NCBI GenBank assembly: GCA_964576715.1
Contig: CAZNWE010000008.1
Coordinates: 7,884 to 71,883 of the forward strand
DNA length: 64,000 nucleotides
Source: SLRI01 sp964576715
GTDB taxonomy: Bacteria; Pseudomonadota; Alphaproteobacteria; Geminicoccales; Geminicoccaceae
Direction of reading: 5' to 3'
In this document: in pieces, positions 26,147 through 33,937 of the stretch
Numbering within the stretch: the first letter of the stretch is position 1
Layout of the letters: the number at the start of each line of letters is the position of its first letter
Position numbers and translations under genes: made by a program
The notes under the pieces: model-generated
Seen by the model: only the letters and a program-made list of their open reading frames with translations
What the model was told of the DNA's origin: nothing
Database searches by the model: none

Positions 26147-26510
26147 CGGTCGCCGGTGCCATGGCTGCACGTGCTCGGGCATAGGCCGCGGCGCGGGCTT
26201 GGGCCGCCGCAACGAAACGTGTGGCCGCTTCGCCCTGGTCCGGCCCGCCATAGCGACCGGCGTCGCGCAACGCCTTGAAATAGCCCGCCCCTGGCAGGCG
26301 GTCGCTGGCGCGTACGACGAGGCAGGCGAGGTCGGGTCCGCCCGCCGCCACGATGCGGTCGCAGACCAGCCCGAGATCGCGGCACAGAGCGCGCACGGTC
26401 ACTGGGGTGGCGCGGCGCTCGAAGAACGCCAAGAGTTCGCCATAGGTGATCGACCGGCGGGCCAGGGCAGCGCTGAGCAGCCGCTGCTCGAGCAGGTCGA
26501 GATCGACCAT
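26124..26510 (-). CDS. Conserved small protein, faint alkyltransferase-like (ATL/MGMT C-domain) resemblance
   Basis: About 128 aa, started at ATG 26510 because TGAGGT lies five bases upstream; ATG 26522 is possible but has no ribosome site. I do not recognise a named family with certainty. The order SITYGELLAFF, VTVRALCRDLG, PDLACLVVRASDRLPGAGYF recalls the ITYGEL...RAVGRAL...PCHRVVR...GGY order of the DNA-binding domain of alkylguanine transferases, without the catalytic cysteine motif. The tail is Ala/Arg-rich. It might be a winged-helix protein. Codon usage and composition fit the surrounding genes. Confidence 0.6.
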   Translation of the reverse strand: MVDLDLLEQRLLSAALARRSITYGELLAFFERRATPVTVRALCRDLGLVCDRIVAAGGPDLACLVVRASDRLPGAGYFKALRDAGRYGGPDQGEAATRFVAAAQARAAAYARARAAMAPATVRPPGPR

Positions 26511-26612
26511 CGGGTACCTCATCGCGTAGAAGTGTATGGCGTTCGCGGTTTGCGCCGACTAGGCGGGCGGTCGCTACTGGGATAAAGGATATGCGGCTGA
26601 AGGAGAACCTCG

Positions 26613-27389
26613 CTGCACGCTGCCATCGCTGCGGTCACTATTGCGATCCTCGGCCTCGGTGCCGATGCCGGGGCCGGCACGGATGCCGGGTCCGTCGAGC
26701 GCCCGGGGATCGTCGGGGTCGACAACCGGGTGGTCATCGAAGCCGAGGATCGGCGCTGGCATGCCGTCGGACGGCTGAACCGGGAATCCGGCGGGTTTTG
26801 CACGGCCGTCCTCGTGGGACCCAAGGAGGCGCTGACCGCCGCCCATTGTCTCTGGGACCAGAGCCGGCGCATCTGGATCGAGCCGTCGACCCTGCACTTC
26901 GTGCCGGGCTACCGCCGTGGCACCTATCTGGGCCATGCCAAGGTCGTGCGCTATGAACTGGCGCAGGGCATCAGGATCGACCAGCGCGGTCACCCTGAGA
27001 GCCTGCTTGATGATTGGGCGGTGCTGGAACTTACCCTCGACCTCAGCACCGGGGCCGGCGTCGAGCCGATGGCGCTCGCCGAGGGCGACGAGCGGATTCT
27101 TCTGGATTCCATGCCACTGGCCAGTGGCGGCTATAGCCGAGACCGGCCGCACCTGCCGGTCAAGGTCGAGCCGTGCCGGGCCCTAGGCGTCATTGAGCAC
27201 GGCCGCCTCCTGCTTCACGACTGCGATTCCGAAGCCGGCTCCTCGGGCTCACCCATCGTCGTCGAGCGCGATGGCCGCTTCGTCGTCGTCGGCATCCAGT
27301 CCGCCGTCGTCAGCGCCGGCGGCGAAGCCGTGGCGCTAGCCGTGCTGATGCATCGCTCACCGGGCAAGACGTCGTTGCTCAGCCAGTGA
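26613..27389 (+). CDS. Secreted trypsin-like serine protease, probable CTG start
   Basis: A 258-aa S1-type peptidase. In this numbering the triad is H78 (LTAAHC), D134 (DDWAVLEL) and S211 (GSSGSP). No ATG, GTG or TTG precedes the domain without losing the secretion signal: the frame closes with TGA at 26598 and the first GTG (26730) is already inside the mature protein. A good Shine-Dalgarno, AAGGAG (26600-26605), sits seven bases before CTG 26613. From there runs a hydrophobic signal peptide (HAAIAAVTIAILGLGADAGA). I therefore annotate CTG as the start. Exported protease; the target is unknown. The gene stands alone. Confidence 0.75.
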   Translation: MHAAIAAVTIAILGLGADAGAGTDAGSVERPGIVGVDNRVVIEAEDRRWHAVGRLNRESGGFCTAVLVGPKEALTAAHCLWDQSRRIWIEPSTLHFVPGYRRGTYLGHAKVVRYELAQGIRIDQRGHPESLLDDWAVLELTLDLSTGAGVEPMALAEGDERILLDSMPLASGGYSRDRPHLPVKVEPCRALGVIEHGRLLLHDCDSEAGSSGSPIVVERDGRFVVVGIQSAVVSAGGEAVALAVLMHRSPGKTSLLSQ

Positions 27390-27770
27390 ACCGCCTCCAG
27401 CGTAAGAAAGACAGCGCCTCCTTGTGAAGTCTTCAGCAGGCGTCTGGGTCTTTTTGGTGTCGGCGCGCGGAGGATGGGCGTCCGGCTTCGCGCAGGCCGA
27501 CGTTCGGACCATCATCAGCACGAAGTCGCGGTCGTCGGAGAGCACCTCTATGGCGTCGGCTGCACCGATGGCGCTGATGACGTCGGGCCTCTTGCCCAGG
27601 CCGGACCAGGGAGCGAGGCCGTGCCCTGAACGCCCGTCGCTTTGCCTGACAAGCGCAAGCTGCAGATCAGGCGCAAGCCGGTTCGGCGCCTGCCCAGCCT
27701 TCGTGCCGGGCTCGTCAAGCATCGACCATCCCGTCGGTCGGAGGGTGCCCGCCGTGGCGTCCTGACCAGT
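27390..27770. other. Gene-free stretch of about 380 bases
   Basis: Frames exist on both strands (for example 27357-27722 minus) but have no family resemblance. No hairpin with a U-run was seen. It separates the protease gene from the broken TetR gene. Confidence 0.4.
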
Positions 27771-28314
27771 TCAGACCTCTCCGAAGGTCGGCGCTCTTAC
27801 ACCACCCCCTTGGGGCACTGTCGGCATGGCGAGGGTGATAACGGTAAGCGCCACCTCCTGTGCTGATCGCAGCCGCCAGCGGCCGGGAAACCGCGCCGTA
27901 TCGAGGAAGTCGTGGACCAGCCGGGACAGGTCGAAGACGAACGGCACCCAGTGATGGGCGTGGCTCGGATGCAGCTTGCCGCGGATGATCTGCAAGGCCG
28001 TCGGCCGGTCGGGGCCGAAAAAGTCGAGCCAACGCTCGATGACGGCAGCGAGCCGCGGATCGATCGGATGGCCGGCGATGCTGTCCCAGGCGATGGCGAG
28101 CAGGTGAAGCCGGGCGGCGTTGAACCAAGGCATTGGCGATGGCGTCGACATCGCGGAACCGGGCCCCGATCAACGCCAAGGGCAGGCCGGTCCGCTCGGC
28201 AACGTTATGCAGCCGGTCGGCCGGCCAGCCATGCGTTGCCGCGAGTGCCACGGCCGCCGCGACGATGATCGCGTCGCCGTCGTCCTTCTCGATCGGCTGC
28301 GTGACCTCGGCCAT
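27771..28314 (-). pseudogene. TetR-family regulator gene with a one-base frameshift
   Basis: The start ATG 28314 has GGAAGGAAAG upstream. The first 62 codons encode an HTH of TetR type (DAIIVAAAVALAATHGWPADRLHNVAERTGL...DVDAIANA). The frame then breaks and continues one base over as WFNAARLHLLAIAWDSIAG...LDFFGPDRPTALQIIRGKL. Deleting one A from CCAAGG at 28125-28130 (an extra T in GCCTTGG on the coding strand) restores 180 codons exactly, with the expected junction ...IANAWFNAARL. Either the gene was recently inactivated or the base is a sequencing error. Without repair only a truncated HTH would be made. Confidence 0.75.
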
Positions 28315-28484
28315 TCGTCTTTCCTTCCGCCGTCATGGCAGCGCGTGCGCCAAGGCCGGCGCGAGAGCGCAGGACCGTACGCGGCTTAACCAAGATTTTA
28401 CCACGCGCGTTCATGTTGCAGATCGGTCCGCAACGACAACCACGGCCACGGCGAGGCCGGGGCCGCAGGCACGGAGAGCATGTC

Positions 28485-29588
28485 ATGGCAGTAGCCGCCC
28501 CCTCCCTGGCCCGACCAAAGGCCGGGGTCGATCTCGCTGCCGGTCTCCGCGCGGCGGCCGCCGCCGGTCGGCCGCTCGGCCGTGTGCTGCGCGACATGGT
28601 GGCCAGTTGCTTCGGGCCGGGCAAGCTCACCGCCGAAGAGTTCATCTATTTTCGCCTGTTCGAGCCGACCAAGGATCAGGATGCACGGCGCCGCTATGTC
28701 GGGCTCCGGGCGCAAGATGCGCTGTTTCGCAAGACCTCCGACCGGCAGTACTGGTTTCTCGCCCACGACAAGCTGCTCTGTCAGGCCTTTCTCCGCGGGC
28801 TCGGCCATCCGGTTCCGGAGATCCAGGCGCTGCTCGGCACCAGGCGCGGCTTCGGTGACGCCTTGCGTCTCGACGGCCTCCCGGCCATCGCGCGCTTTCT
28901 CGCCAGCGCCCGCTATCCATTGTTCCTGAAGCCGGTGGCTGGCATGTTCAGCCTCGGCACGATCGCCCTTGAAAGGCTCGATGCGGCAAGCGGCTGCGCG
29001 CTGGGCTTCGACGGCACGGCCTGGTCACCCGACGACCTTGCCCAGGCGGCCAGCAGGGCACCCGGCGGGCTGATCGCCCAGGACTTTCTCGAGCCGCACG
29101 CCGCGACCCGGACCCTGGCCGGCCGGCGGCTCGCGACGCTGCGCCTGATCGTTATCGTCGAGCCGGCCGGCCCACGCCTCTACCGTGCCGTGTGGAAGCT
29201 GCCGGCCTCGCCCAACATGGCGGACAATTTCTGGCTCCCTGGAAACCTGCTCGCCGCCGTCGATCGCCATGATGGGCGCATCCTCAGGGCAATCCGTGGT
29301 CACGGCGTCGGGCTCGAGAGTATCGAGTGCCATCCGGACACCGGCGAGCGGCTGTTGGGCGTTGCCGTGCCGCTCTTCGCCGAGGCCGTCGCCACCACAC
29401 TGCAGGCGGCGGCCGATATCCCTGGGATCGGCATGCAGGCCTGGGACGTCGGGCTGACGGAGCGGGGGCCGGTCCTGGTCGAACTCAATGTCGGTGGCGA
29501 CGTCAATTTGCCGCAACTCGCCCACGACGAAGGGCTGCTGACCGACGAGTTCCAGCGCTTCCTGGCCGGCCGCACCGCCACACCCTGA
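28485..29588 (+). CDS. Sugar-transfer-associated ATP-grasp protein
   Basis: A 367-aa protein resembling the ATPgrasp_ST family, ATP-dependent carboxylate-amine ligase-like proteins found near polysaccharide genes. Visible pieces: FIYFRLFEPTKDQDARRRYVG near the N terminus, RYPLFLKPVAGMFSLGT (the ATP-binding Lys strand), LIAQDFLEPH, LRLIVIVEPAGPRLYRAVWKLP, and a metal-binding end AWDVGLTERGPVLVELNVGGD. The start ATG 28485 has GGAGA upstream; the frame runs back to 28335 without support. It stands alone here with no polysaccharide cluster, so its substrate is unknown. Peptide or amino acid ligation to a sugar polymer is the family-level guess. Confidence 0.78.
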   Translation: MAVAAPSLARPKAGVDLAAGLRAAAAAGRPLGRVLRDMVASCFGPGKLTAEEFIYFRLFEPTKDQDARRRYVGLRAQDALFRKTSDRQYWFLAHDKLLCQAFLRGLGHPVPEIQALLGTRRGFGDALRLDGLPAIARFLASARYPLFLKPVAGMFSLGTIALERLDAASGCALGFDGTAWSPDDLAQAASRAPGGLIAQDFLEPHAATRTLAGRRLATLRLIVIVEPAGPRLYRAVWKLPASPNMADNFWLPGNLLAAVDRHDGRILRAIRGHGVGLESIECHPDTGERLLGVAVPLFAEAVATTLQAAADIPGIGMQAWDVGLTERGPVLVELNVGGDVNLPQLAHDEGLLTDEFQRFLAGRTATP

Positions 29589-29957
29589 GCGCCGCTCGAT
29601 CGGCGGCATGCGGCGCGCACTGCCGGCCGGTCCCAGGACACCTCCGGCCGCGCGTTGCTCGCCTTGAACCCGACAGGGTGCCCACCGAATGGGCTCTCCG
29701 TCGCCACGGGTGGGGGTCACCGATGCCCCGCCGAGATTGGCCGCTGGCCGGCCGATCGCTGACGCGCTGCGTCCAACCATCCGAGGGTCGGACCCGCACG
29801 TCCACGCCATCGGCCACCATGGTCGCCGACTGGCGTGACCGAGCCGCGGGCACGCGGCAGCCAGCTGTGCGCAACGCGCGCGGCTGCGTCTGGGCCAAGG
29901 CTCGCGCCAGGTTGATGCGAGCCACCGCCGCCCGTTGCGACGCGGACGCCGCCAGCC
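29589..29957. other. Gene-free stretch before the small RNA
   Basis: About 370 bases after the ATP-grasp stop without a recognisable gene on either strand. It ends at the U-run of the minus-strand terminator described separately. Confidence 0.4.
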
Positions 29958-29993
29958 AAAAAAAAGGGCCACCGTCGAGAAAGATGGTGGCCC
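29958..29993 (-). terminator. Strong intrinsic terminator (minus strand)
   Basis: GGGCCACC (29986-29993 read on the minus strand) pairs with GGTGGCCC (ending 29966), extended by two more pairs across a G-U. It is followed by eight U residues (A-run 29958-29965 on the plus strand). This is the clearest Rho-independent terminator in the window, and no minus-strand protein gene precedes it. Confidence 0.88.
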
Positions 29994-30085
29994 GAAGCAA
30001 AGGGAGGCATCACAACGTCAGGGAGGACAGTGATGACCGAGGCGAGAGCCGTCGCCGGCGTCCCCGTCCCGTCCACCACAATGTG
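29958..30085 (-). ncRNA. Candidate small RNA with anti-Shine-Dalgarno loops
   Basis: Read on the minus strand, an AT-rich, promoter-like stretch (about 30138-30086, rare in this GC-rich DNA) is followed by a structured segment. One hairpin has stem CATCAC/GTGATG (30008-30013 with 30030-30035) and inner GUC/GAC, exposing CUCCCU in the loop. A second unpaired CCUCCCU (30007-30001) follows, then a strong terminator. The two CUCCCU motifs can pair with Shine-Dalgarno sequences, the hallmark of alphaproteobacterial sRNAs such as AbcR and the CCUCC-loop families. No good open frame fits the segment. The 5' end is approximate. Confidence 0.6.
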
Positions 30086-30250
30086 CAGATTACAGCGTAA
30101 ATCCTAAAATTCCGTAAACAAAGAAGAAGAATACGGTCCCGTCACCGACTACGCCTCGCCGCTCGGTCATGCCAGCCACCGATCCCCGGTTGCCAGTGCC
30201 GTCGTGTTGCGGCTAACCAACTGGCCGGGACCTGCCTCTGGAGCCGCTCA

Positions 30251-30829
30251 TTGTTGCGCCGCCTTTACGACTGGACCTTGCTGCAGGCGGCGAAGCCGCA
30301 CGCGCTCGCCATTCTCGCCGCCATCTCGTTCATCGAGAGTTCGGTCTTTCCGATCCCGCCCGACGTGCTGTTGATCCCGATGATCCTGGCGCAGCGCGAC
30401 CGCGCCTTCCTGATCGCCGGCGTATGCACCGTGGCCTCGGTCGCCGGCGGCTTTCTCGGCTATGCCATCGGCTACGGGCTCTACGAGTCGATCGGTGTGG
30501 CGATTCTCGACTTCTACGGCTATCTGGAGAAGTTCACCCAGTTCCAGGCGATGTACAACGAAAACGGTGCGTGGATCGTGTTCTTCGCCGGACTGACCCC
30601 GTTTCCCTACAAGGTCATCACCATCGCTAGCGGTGTGACCGCGCTCGATCCGCTGGTTTTCGGCATCGCCTCGGTGTTGAGCCGCGGGCTCAGGTTCTTC
30701 ATCGTGGCGGGCCTGCTGTGGTACTGGGGCCCCTGGATCAGGGGGTTCATCGACCGTTATTTCGGCTGGCTGACCCTGGCGTTCTTCGTCCTCCTGATTG
30801 GTGGTTTCGCCGCCCTGAGGCTGCTTTGA
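30251..30829 (+). CDS. YqaA-type DedA/SNARE-associated membrane protein
   Basis: A 192-aa inner-membrane protein of the DedA superfamily (YqaA branch). Start TTG 30251. Features: ISFIESSVFPIPPDVLLIP (the re-entrant loop with conserved Pro and acidic residue), GYAIGYGLYESIG, FAGLTPFPYKVITIASGV and LSRGLRFFIVAGLLWYWG with the conserved arginine. Several hydrophobic spans follow. DedA proteins are implicated in lipid carrier recycling and membrane potential homeostasis. It precedes dsbB by two bases, so both envelope genes are probably on one message. Confidence 0.87.
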   Translation: MLRRLYDWTLLQAAKPHALAILAAISFIESSVFPIPPDVLLIPMILAQRDRAFLIAGVCTVASVAGGFLGYAIGYGLYESIGVAILDFYGYLEKFTQFQAMYNENGAWIVFFAGLTPFPYKVITIASGVTALDPLVFGIASVLSRGLRFFIVAGLLWYWGPWIRGFIDRYFGWLTLAFFVLLIGGFAALRLL

Positions 30830-30831
30830 CG

Positions 30832-31359
30832 ATGCTGACCGTTGCCCACCCCCTGTCGGCCAAGACTTGGCTCAAGCTCTTGGCGCTGGCGAGTGCCTCG
30901 GCCCTGGCTGTGGCCTACTTGCTGCAATACGGTTTCGGGTTCGAGCCGTGCCAACTCTGCTTCTGGCAGCGCTACCCCTATATGGCGGCGATCGCCGTGG
31001 CCGTTGTGGGCGTGATCAGTCGCTATGTCCGCCTCGCCCTGCTGGCGCTGGTGCTGTTGTTCCTCATCGGTGCCGGCATCGCCGTCTATCATGTCGGCGT
31101 CGAGCAAGGTGTCTGGGCGCTGCCGGCAGGCTGTGCGACGGTCGATGGGGCCACCAGCGTCGCCGAGTTGCGCGCCCAGTTGGCGACCCAGGCACCGGCC
31201 TGCGATCAGGTCACCGTCAGTCTGCTCGGGCTATCGCTATCGGCGTGGAATGGGCTCACGGCGAGCCTGCTGATGCTGGCCAGCATACTGGCACTGCGCG
31301 CGCCCCTCGGCGAACTGAAAAAGCCGCAGCCAGCCGCCGGGCATCGCCTGGGCCGCTGA
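30832..31359 (+). CDS. dsbB: Disulfide bond formation protein B
   Basis: A 175-aa quinone-dependent oxidase that re-oxidises DsbA in the inner membrane. It has four hydrophobic spans. The first periplasmic pair is C40/C43 in EPCQLCFWQRYPY and the second loop has C101 and C124 (AGCATV...PACDQ). WQRYP is the conserved arginine motif near the quinone. The start ATG 30832 follows the DedA stop by two bases; the frame opens to 30718 within that gene but is not used. It is convergent with the stress protein gene. Confidence 0.92.
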   Translation: MLTVAHPLSAKTWLKLLALASASALAVAYLLQYGFGFEPCQLCFWQRYPYMAAIAVAVVGVISRYVRLALLALVLLFLIGAGIAVYHVGVEQGVWALPAGCATVDGATSVAELRAQLATQAPACDQVTVSLLGLSLSAWNGLTASLLMLASILALRAPLGELKKPQPAAGHRLGR

Positions 31360-31381
31360 GCGAGCAGCGTCCCGGACGCGG

Positions 31382-32206
31382 TCAACCGCTGAAGAGAACC
31401 GGCATGGTGGCGTTGTGCAGGACGTGGCGAGTAGCGCCACCCAGGATCATCTCGCGCAGCCGCGAGCGGCCGTACGCGCCCATCACCAACAGATCGGCGT
31501 CCCTGGTCTGGGCTTGCTCGAGCAGCAAGGAACCCGGCTCCTGGCCGCGGTTCGCAAGCACCAGTTCCTCGGCCGTAACGTCGTGCCGACCGAGCATCCG
31601 GATGGCTCGGTCGAGCCGGACCTCCTCCGCATTGCCCACGGTCGCAAGCCAGACGGTCTCGGCGGAACGGAGGAAGGGCAACGCATCGACCAGCGCCCGC
31701 TTGGCCTCCTTCGATCCGTTCCAGCCGACCAGCACGCGCTTGCCGAGACCGCCATCGATCGCTGCCGGCGGCAGCATCAGCACCGGGCCGCCGGCCTCGG
31801 TCACCAGATACTCGGTGACGTCGGGCACCATGGCGTCGAGCAGGTCGCCGGCCTGTTGCCCGGTGATGACGAGGTCGACCGTGGCCGCTGCCCGCGCGTA
31901 GAGGCTGGCCGCATCGCCCTCTTCGTCGCGCCAGATCGAGCTCAGACCGGTGCCCTCGAGGGCGTGGTCGAAGGCCGCCTGCAGGCGGTCGGCAATGGCG
32001 TGGCTGGCTTCCCGCTGCGCCTCGAAGACGTCTGGTCCGACATAGGCCGCAGCCTCGCCGTAGCCGAACGGCATGACCGGCGGGGGGGCCACGGTCAACC
32101 CGACGAGATGCGCCTTGAACCGTTCGGCCAACGCCACGGCGATGCTCAAGCGGTGCTCGAGATTTGCATCCTCGAACATCTGCAGGAGGATGGTGCGGTA
32201 GGTCAT
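31382..32206 (-). CDS. Universal stress protein, two tandem Usp domains
   Basis: A 274-aa cytoplasmic protein with two UspA folds (about 1-140 and 150-274). The second domain keeps the nucleotide-binding pattern G-x2-G-x9-G-(S/T) as MGAYGRSRLREMILGGATRH; the first domain lacks a complete one. Start ATG 32206 has GAGGTG upstream. About 140 bases upstream is an FNR/FixK-like box at the right distance from an AT-rich -10, so induction on oxygen limitation is likely. Tandem Usps in proteobacteria often respond this way. Confidence 0.88.
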   Translation of the reverse strand: MTYRTILLQMFEDANLEHRLSIAVALAERFKAHLVGLTVAPPPVMPFGYGEAAAYVGPDVFEAQREASHAIADRLQAAFDHALEGTGLSSIWRDEEGDAASLYARAAATVDLVITGQQAGDLLDAMVPDVTEYLVTEAGGPVLMLPPAAIDGGLGKRVLVGWNGSKEAKRALVDALPFLRSAETVWLATVGNAEEVRLDRAIRMLGRHDVTAEELVLANRGQEPGSLLLEQAQTRDADLLVMGAYGRSRLREMILGGATRHVLHNATMPVLFSG

Positions 32207-32313
32207 CGGTTCACCTCGGTCATCGCCCCTTCTCGGGTCGGGCGCCACGCCGGCCTGCATTGGTTCATGCCACTTGGCATAGCCCGCCCGCCTGACGGTT
32301 TACGCTCGCCCTT

Positions 32314-32355
32314 CAATTAAGCAGAAGCGGTGCGGCTTGTCATGACTTGCATCAA
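32314..32355 (-). promoter_or_regulatory. FNR/FixK-type box and class II promoter for the Usp gene
   Basis: ATGAC-TTGC-ATCAA (32342-32355 on the plus strand) matches TTGAC-N4-ATCAA at nine of ten positions. On the minus strand its centre would be at -41.5 if transcription starts near 32307, and TAATTG (32319-32314) then falls at -10. This is the classical arrangement for Crp/FNR-family activation. Confidence 0.5.
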
Positions 32356-32368
32356 TCGGTTGGGCTAC

Positions 32369-32977
32369 TCAGCGCGCCTCGAACTGGCGCACCGCGATCA
32401 GGATCCTGCCGGCCGTCGTCAGCCAGCAGAGTCCGCCAAAGAGCCAGGCGAGCAGCGGGAAGCCCGCCGGCCAGGTCAGGATCGCGATCAGAAAGAGGAT
32501 CGTTTCGGTCCCCTCGGCGAGGCCGCCCAGGTAGTAGAGCGACTTGGCCCCCTGCTCCGGGCTCTCGAGCCGGTGCTTGGCGGCCATGATGGCGAAGGCC
32601 AGGAACGAGGCGCCGGTGCCAATAAACGAGAAGATCACAAACGCAGCGGCCAGTGCATTGGCCGCCGGGTCGGCCACCGCCATGGCGAAAACGATGCCGG
32701 AATAGACGATGAAGTCGAGCACGATGTCGAGATAACCGCCGAGGTCGGTCACCCCGTTGCGCCGGGCGACCGCCCCGTCGAGCCCGTCGGCGAGCCGATT
32801 GAGGAGGAGCAGCACGAGCCCGAACCCGTAGTGATTCAGCATCACCGCGAGCATGGCCAGGCATCCGAGCGCAAAGCCGAGGATGGTGACGTGATCGGCG
32901 CGGATCCGAGGCGCCAAGGCGCTGGCGAGTTGCTCGAGCGGCGGGTCGATCAATGGCCGCAAATGGCGATCGAGCAT
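32369..32977 (-). CDS. CDP-alcohol phosphatidyltransferase family protein
   Basis: A 202-aa membrane enzyme joining CDP-diacylglycerol (or similar) to an alcohol. The catalytic motif is DGLDGAVARRNGVTDLGGYL followed by DIVLD (D64 to D88), essentially the DG-x2-AR-x7/8-G-x3-D-x3-D rule. About six hydrophobic spans. It begins nine bases after pssA, so it belongs to the phospholipid run psd-pssA. The acceptor is not deducible; phosphatidylglycerol phosphate or phosphatidylinositol-type products are possible. Confidence 0.88.
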   Translation of the reverse strand: MLDRHLRPLIDPPLEQLASALAPRIRADHVTILGFALGCLAMLAVMLNHYGFGLVLLLLNRLADGLDGAVARRNGVTDLGGYLDIVLDFIVYSGIVFAMAVADPAANALAAAFVIFSFIGTGASFLAFAIMAAKHRLESPEQGAKSLYYLGGLAEGTETILFLIAILTWPAGFPLLAWLFGGLCWLTTAGRILIAVRQFEAR

Positions 32978-32986
32978 CTGTGCCGC

Positions 32987-33937
32987 TCAGGGCTGCCGGC
33001 CGCGATCCCCGAACCGGTAGACCGCGCCCCGGGCCTCGTCGGCGGCTCGGTGGGTGGTCGCAGGATCGCTGGCAGCATGGTTGGCGGCAACATGGTTGGC
33101 GGCGGCAGGGTCGCTGGCGGCTGCCTCGGCCGGTGGCCCTTGGCGGGCGATGGTCTCGACCGAGCGCTCCATCCGCTTGGCCATCATCCAGCTGATCGGG
33201 ATCGTGCCGAGATAGACGAGGCCGATCAGCATTAGCATCAGCCAGATTTCGGTGATCAGCATGACGGCGACGAAAACGCCGACGATCAGGCTCGGGATTA
33301 CCATGCTCGGGTTGATTCTCAGCCGTTTGACCGAGAAGGTCGGCACCCGGCTGACCATCAACAGGGCCATTGTGACCATGACCACGGCACTGACCAGCCA
33401 ATGTCTGGCGACATCGTTGCCGATGACGAAGGACGCCATCAGCGGCATGAGTGCGATCCCGGCAGCCGCCGGGGCCGGCACGCCGGTGAAATAATGCAAG
33501 GCCCACGCCGGTCGTTCGGGAACTTCGAGCTCGGCGTTGAAGCGGGCGAGCCTGAGCGCGGAGCAGGTGGCGAAGACCAGGGCGATGGCCCAGCCGAAGC
33601 CACGGACGTCGTTCAAGACCCAGAGATAGACGATGACGGCCGGCGCGACGCCGAAGCTGATGAAGTCGGCGAGGCTATCGAGCTGCTCGCCGAGCTTCGA
33701 GGTCATCTTCAAGAGCCTCGCCGAGCGGCCGTCGAGGCCGTCGAAGATGGCAGCGGCGATGATGAAGGCCACGGCAAACTGCCAACGTCCGTCGAAAGCG
33801 AAGCGCATGCCGGTCATCCCGGCGCAAAGGCCGAGGATGGTGAACATGTTGGGCACGAAATGCAGCACCGGCAGTGGCCGCGTGCCGCGACGTAGCAGGC
33901 GGCGTGACGGGGGGGGCAGTGGCGGCAGGCGTTCCAT
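32987..33937 (-). CDS. pssA: CDP-diacylglycerol-serine O-phosphatidyltransferase
   Basis: A 316-aa phosphatidylserine synthase of the membrane (type II) class. The motif DGLDGRSARLLKMTSKLGEQ plus LDSLAD (D66-D91) is the active site; SFGVAPAVIVYLW follows, typical of PssA. The first 30 residues contain RPLPVLHFVPNMFTILGLCAG. The last 45 residues are a low-complexity tail of Ala/Asn/His/Asp repeats not expected in the family, encoded by 15-bp tandem repeats. It starts at ATG 33937, sharing one base with the psd stop (TGATG). It supplies phosphatidylserine for Psd and hence phosphatidylethanolamine. Confidence 0.92.
   Translation of the reverse strand: MERLPPLPPPSRRLLRRGTRPLPVLHFVPNMFTILGLCAGMTGMRFAFDGRWQFAVAFIIAAAIFDGLDGRSARLLKMTSKLGEQLDSLADFISFGVAPAVIVYLWVLNDVRGFGWAIALVFATCSALRLARFNAELEVPERPAWALHYFTGVPAPAAAGIALMPLMASFVIGNDVARHWLVSAVVMVTMALLMVSRVPTFSVKRLRINPSMVIPSLIVGVFVAVMLITEIWLMLMLIGLVYLGTIPISWMMAKRMERSVETIARQGPPAEAAASDPAAANHVAANHAASDPATTHRAADEARGAVYRFGDRGRQP
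33056..33115 (-). repeat. Four 15-bp tandem units in the pssA tail
   Basis: Units at 33056, 33071, 33086 and 33101. The two middle ones (GGCAGCATGGTTGGC and GGCAACATGGTTGGC on the plus strand) differ by one base; the outer two share the pattern less closely. They encode the ASDPA/ANHVA/ANHAA-type tail of phosphatidylserine synthase, so copy number could vary without breaking the frame. Confidence 0.7.

Noticed and set aside
29717..30079. A 120-codon minus-strand frame
   Set aside because: It runs straight through the terminator hairpin and U-run; its sequence is better explained as a non-coding RNA and flank.
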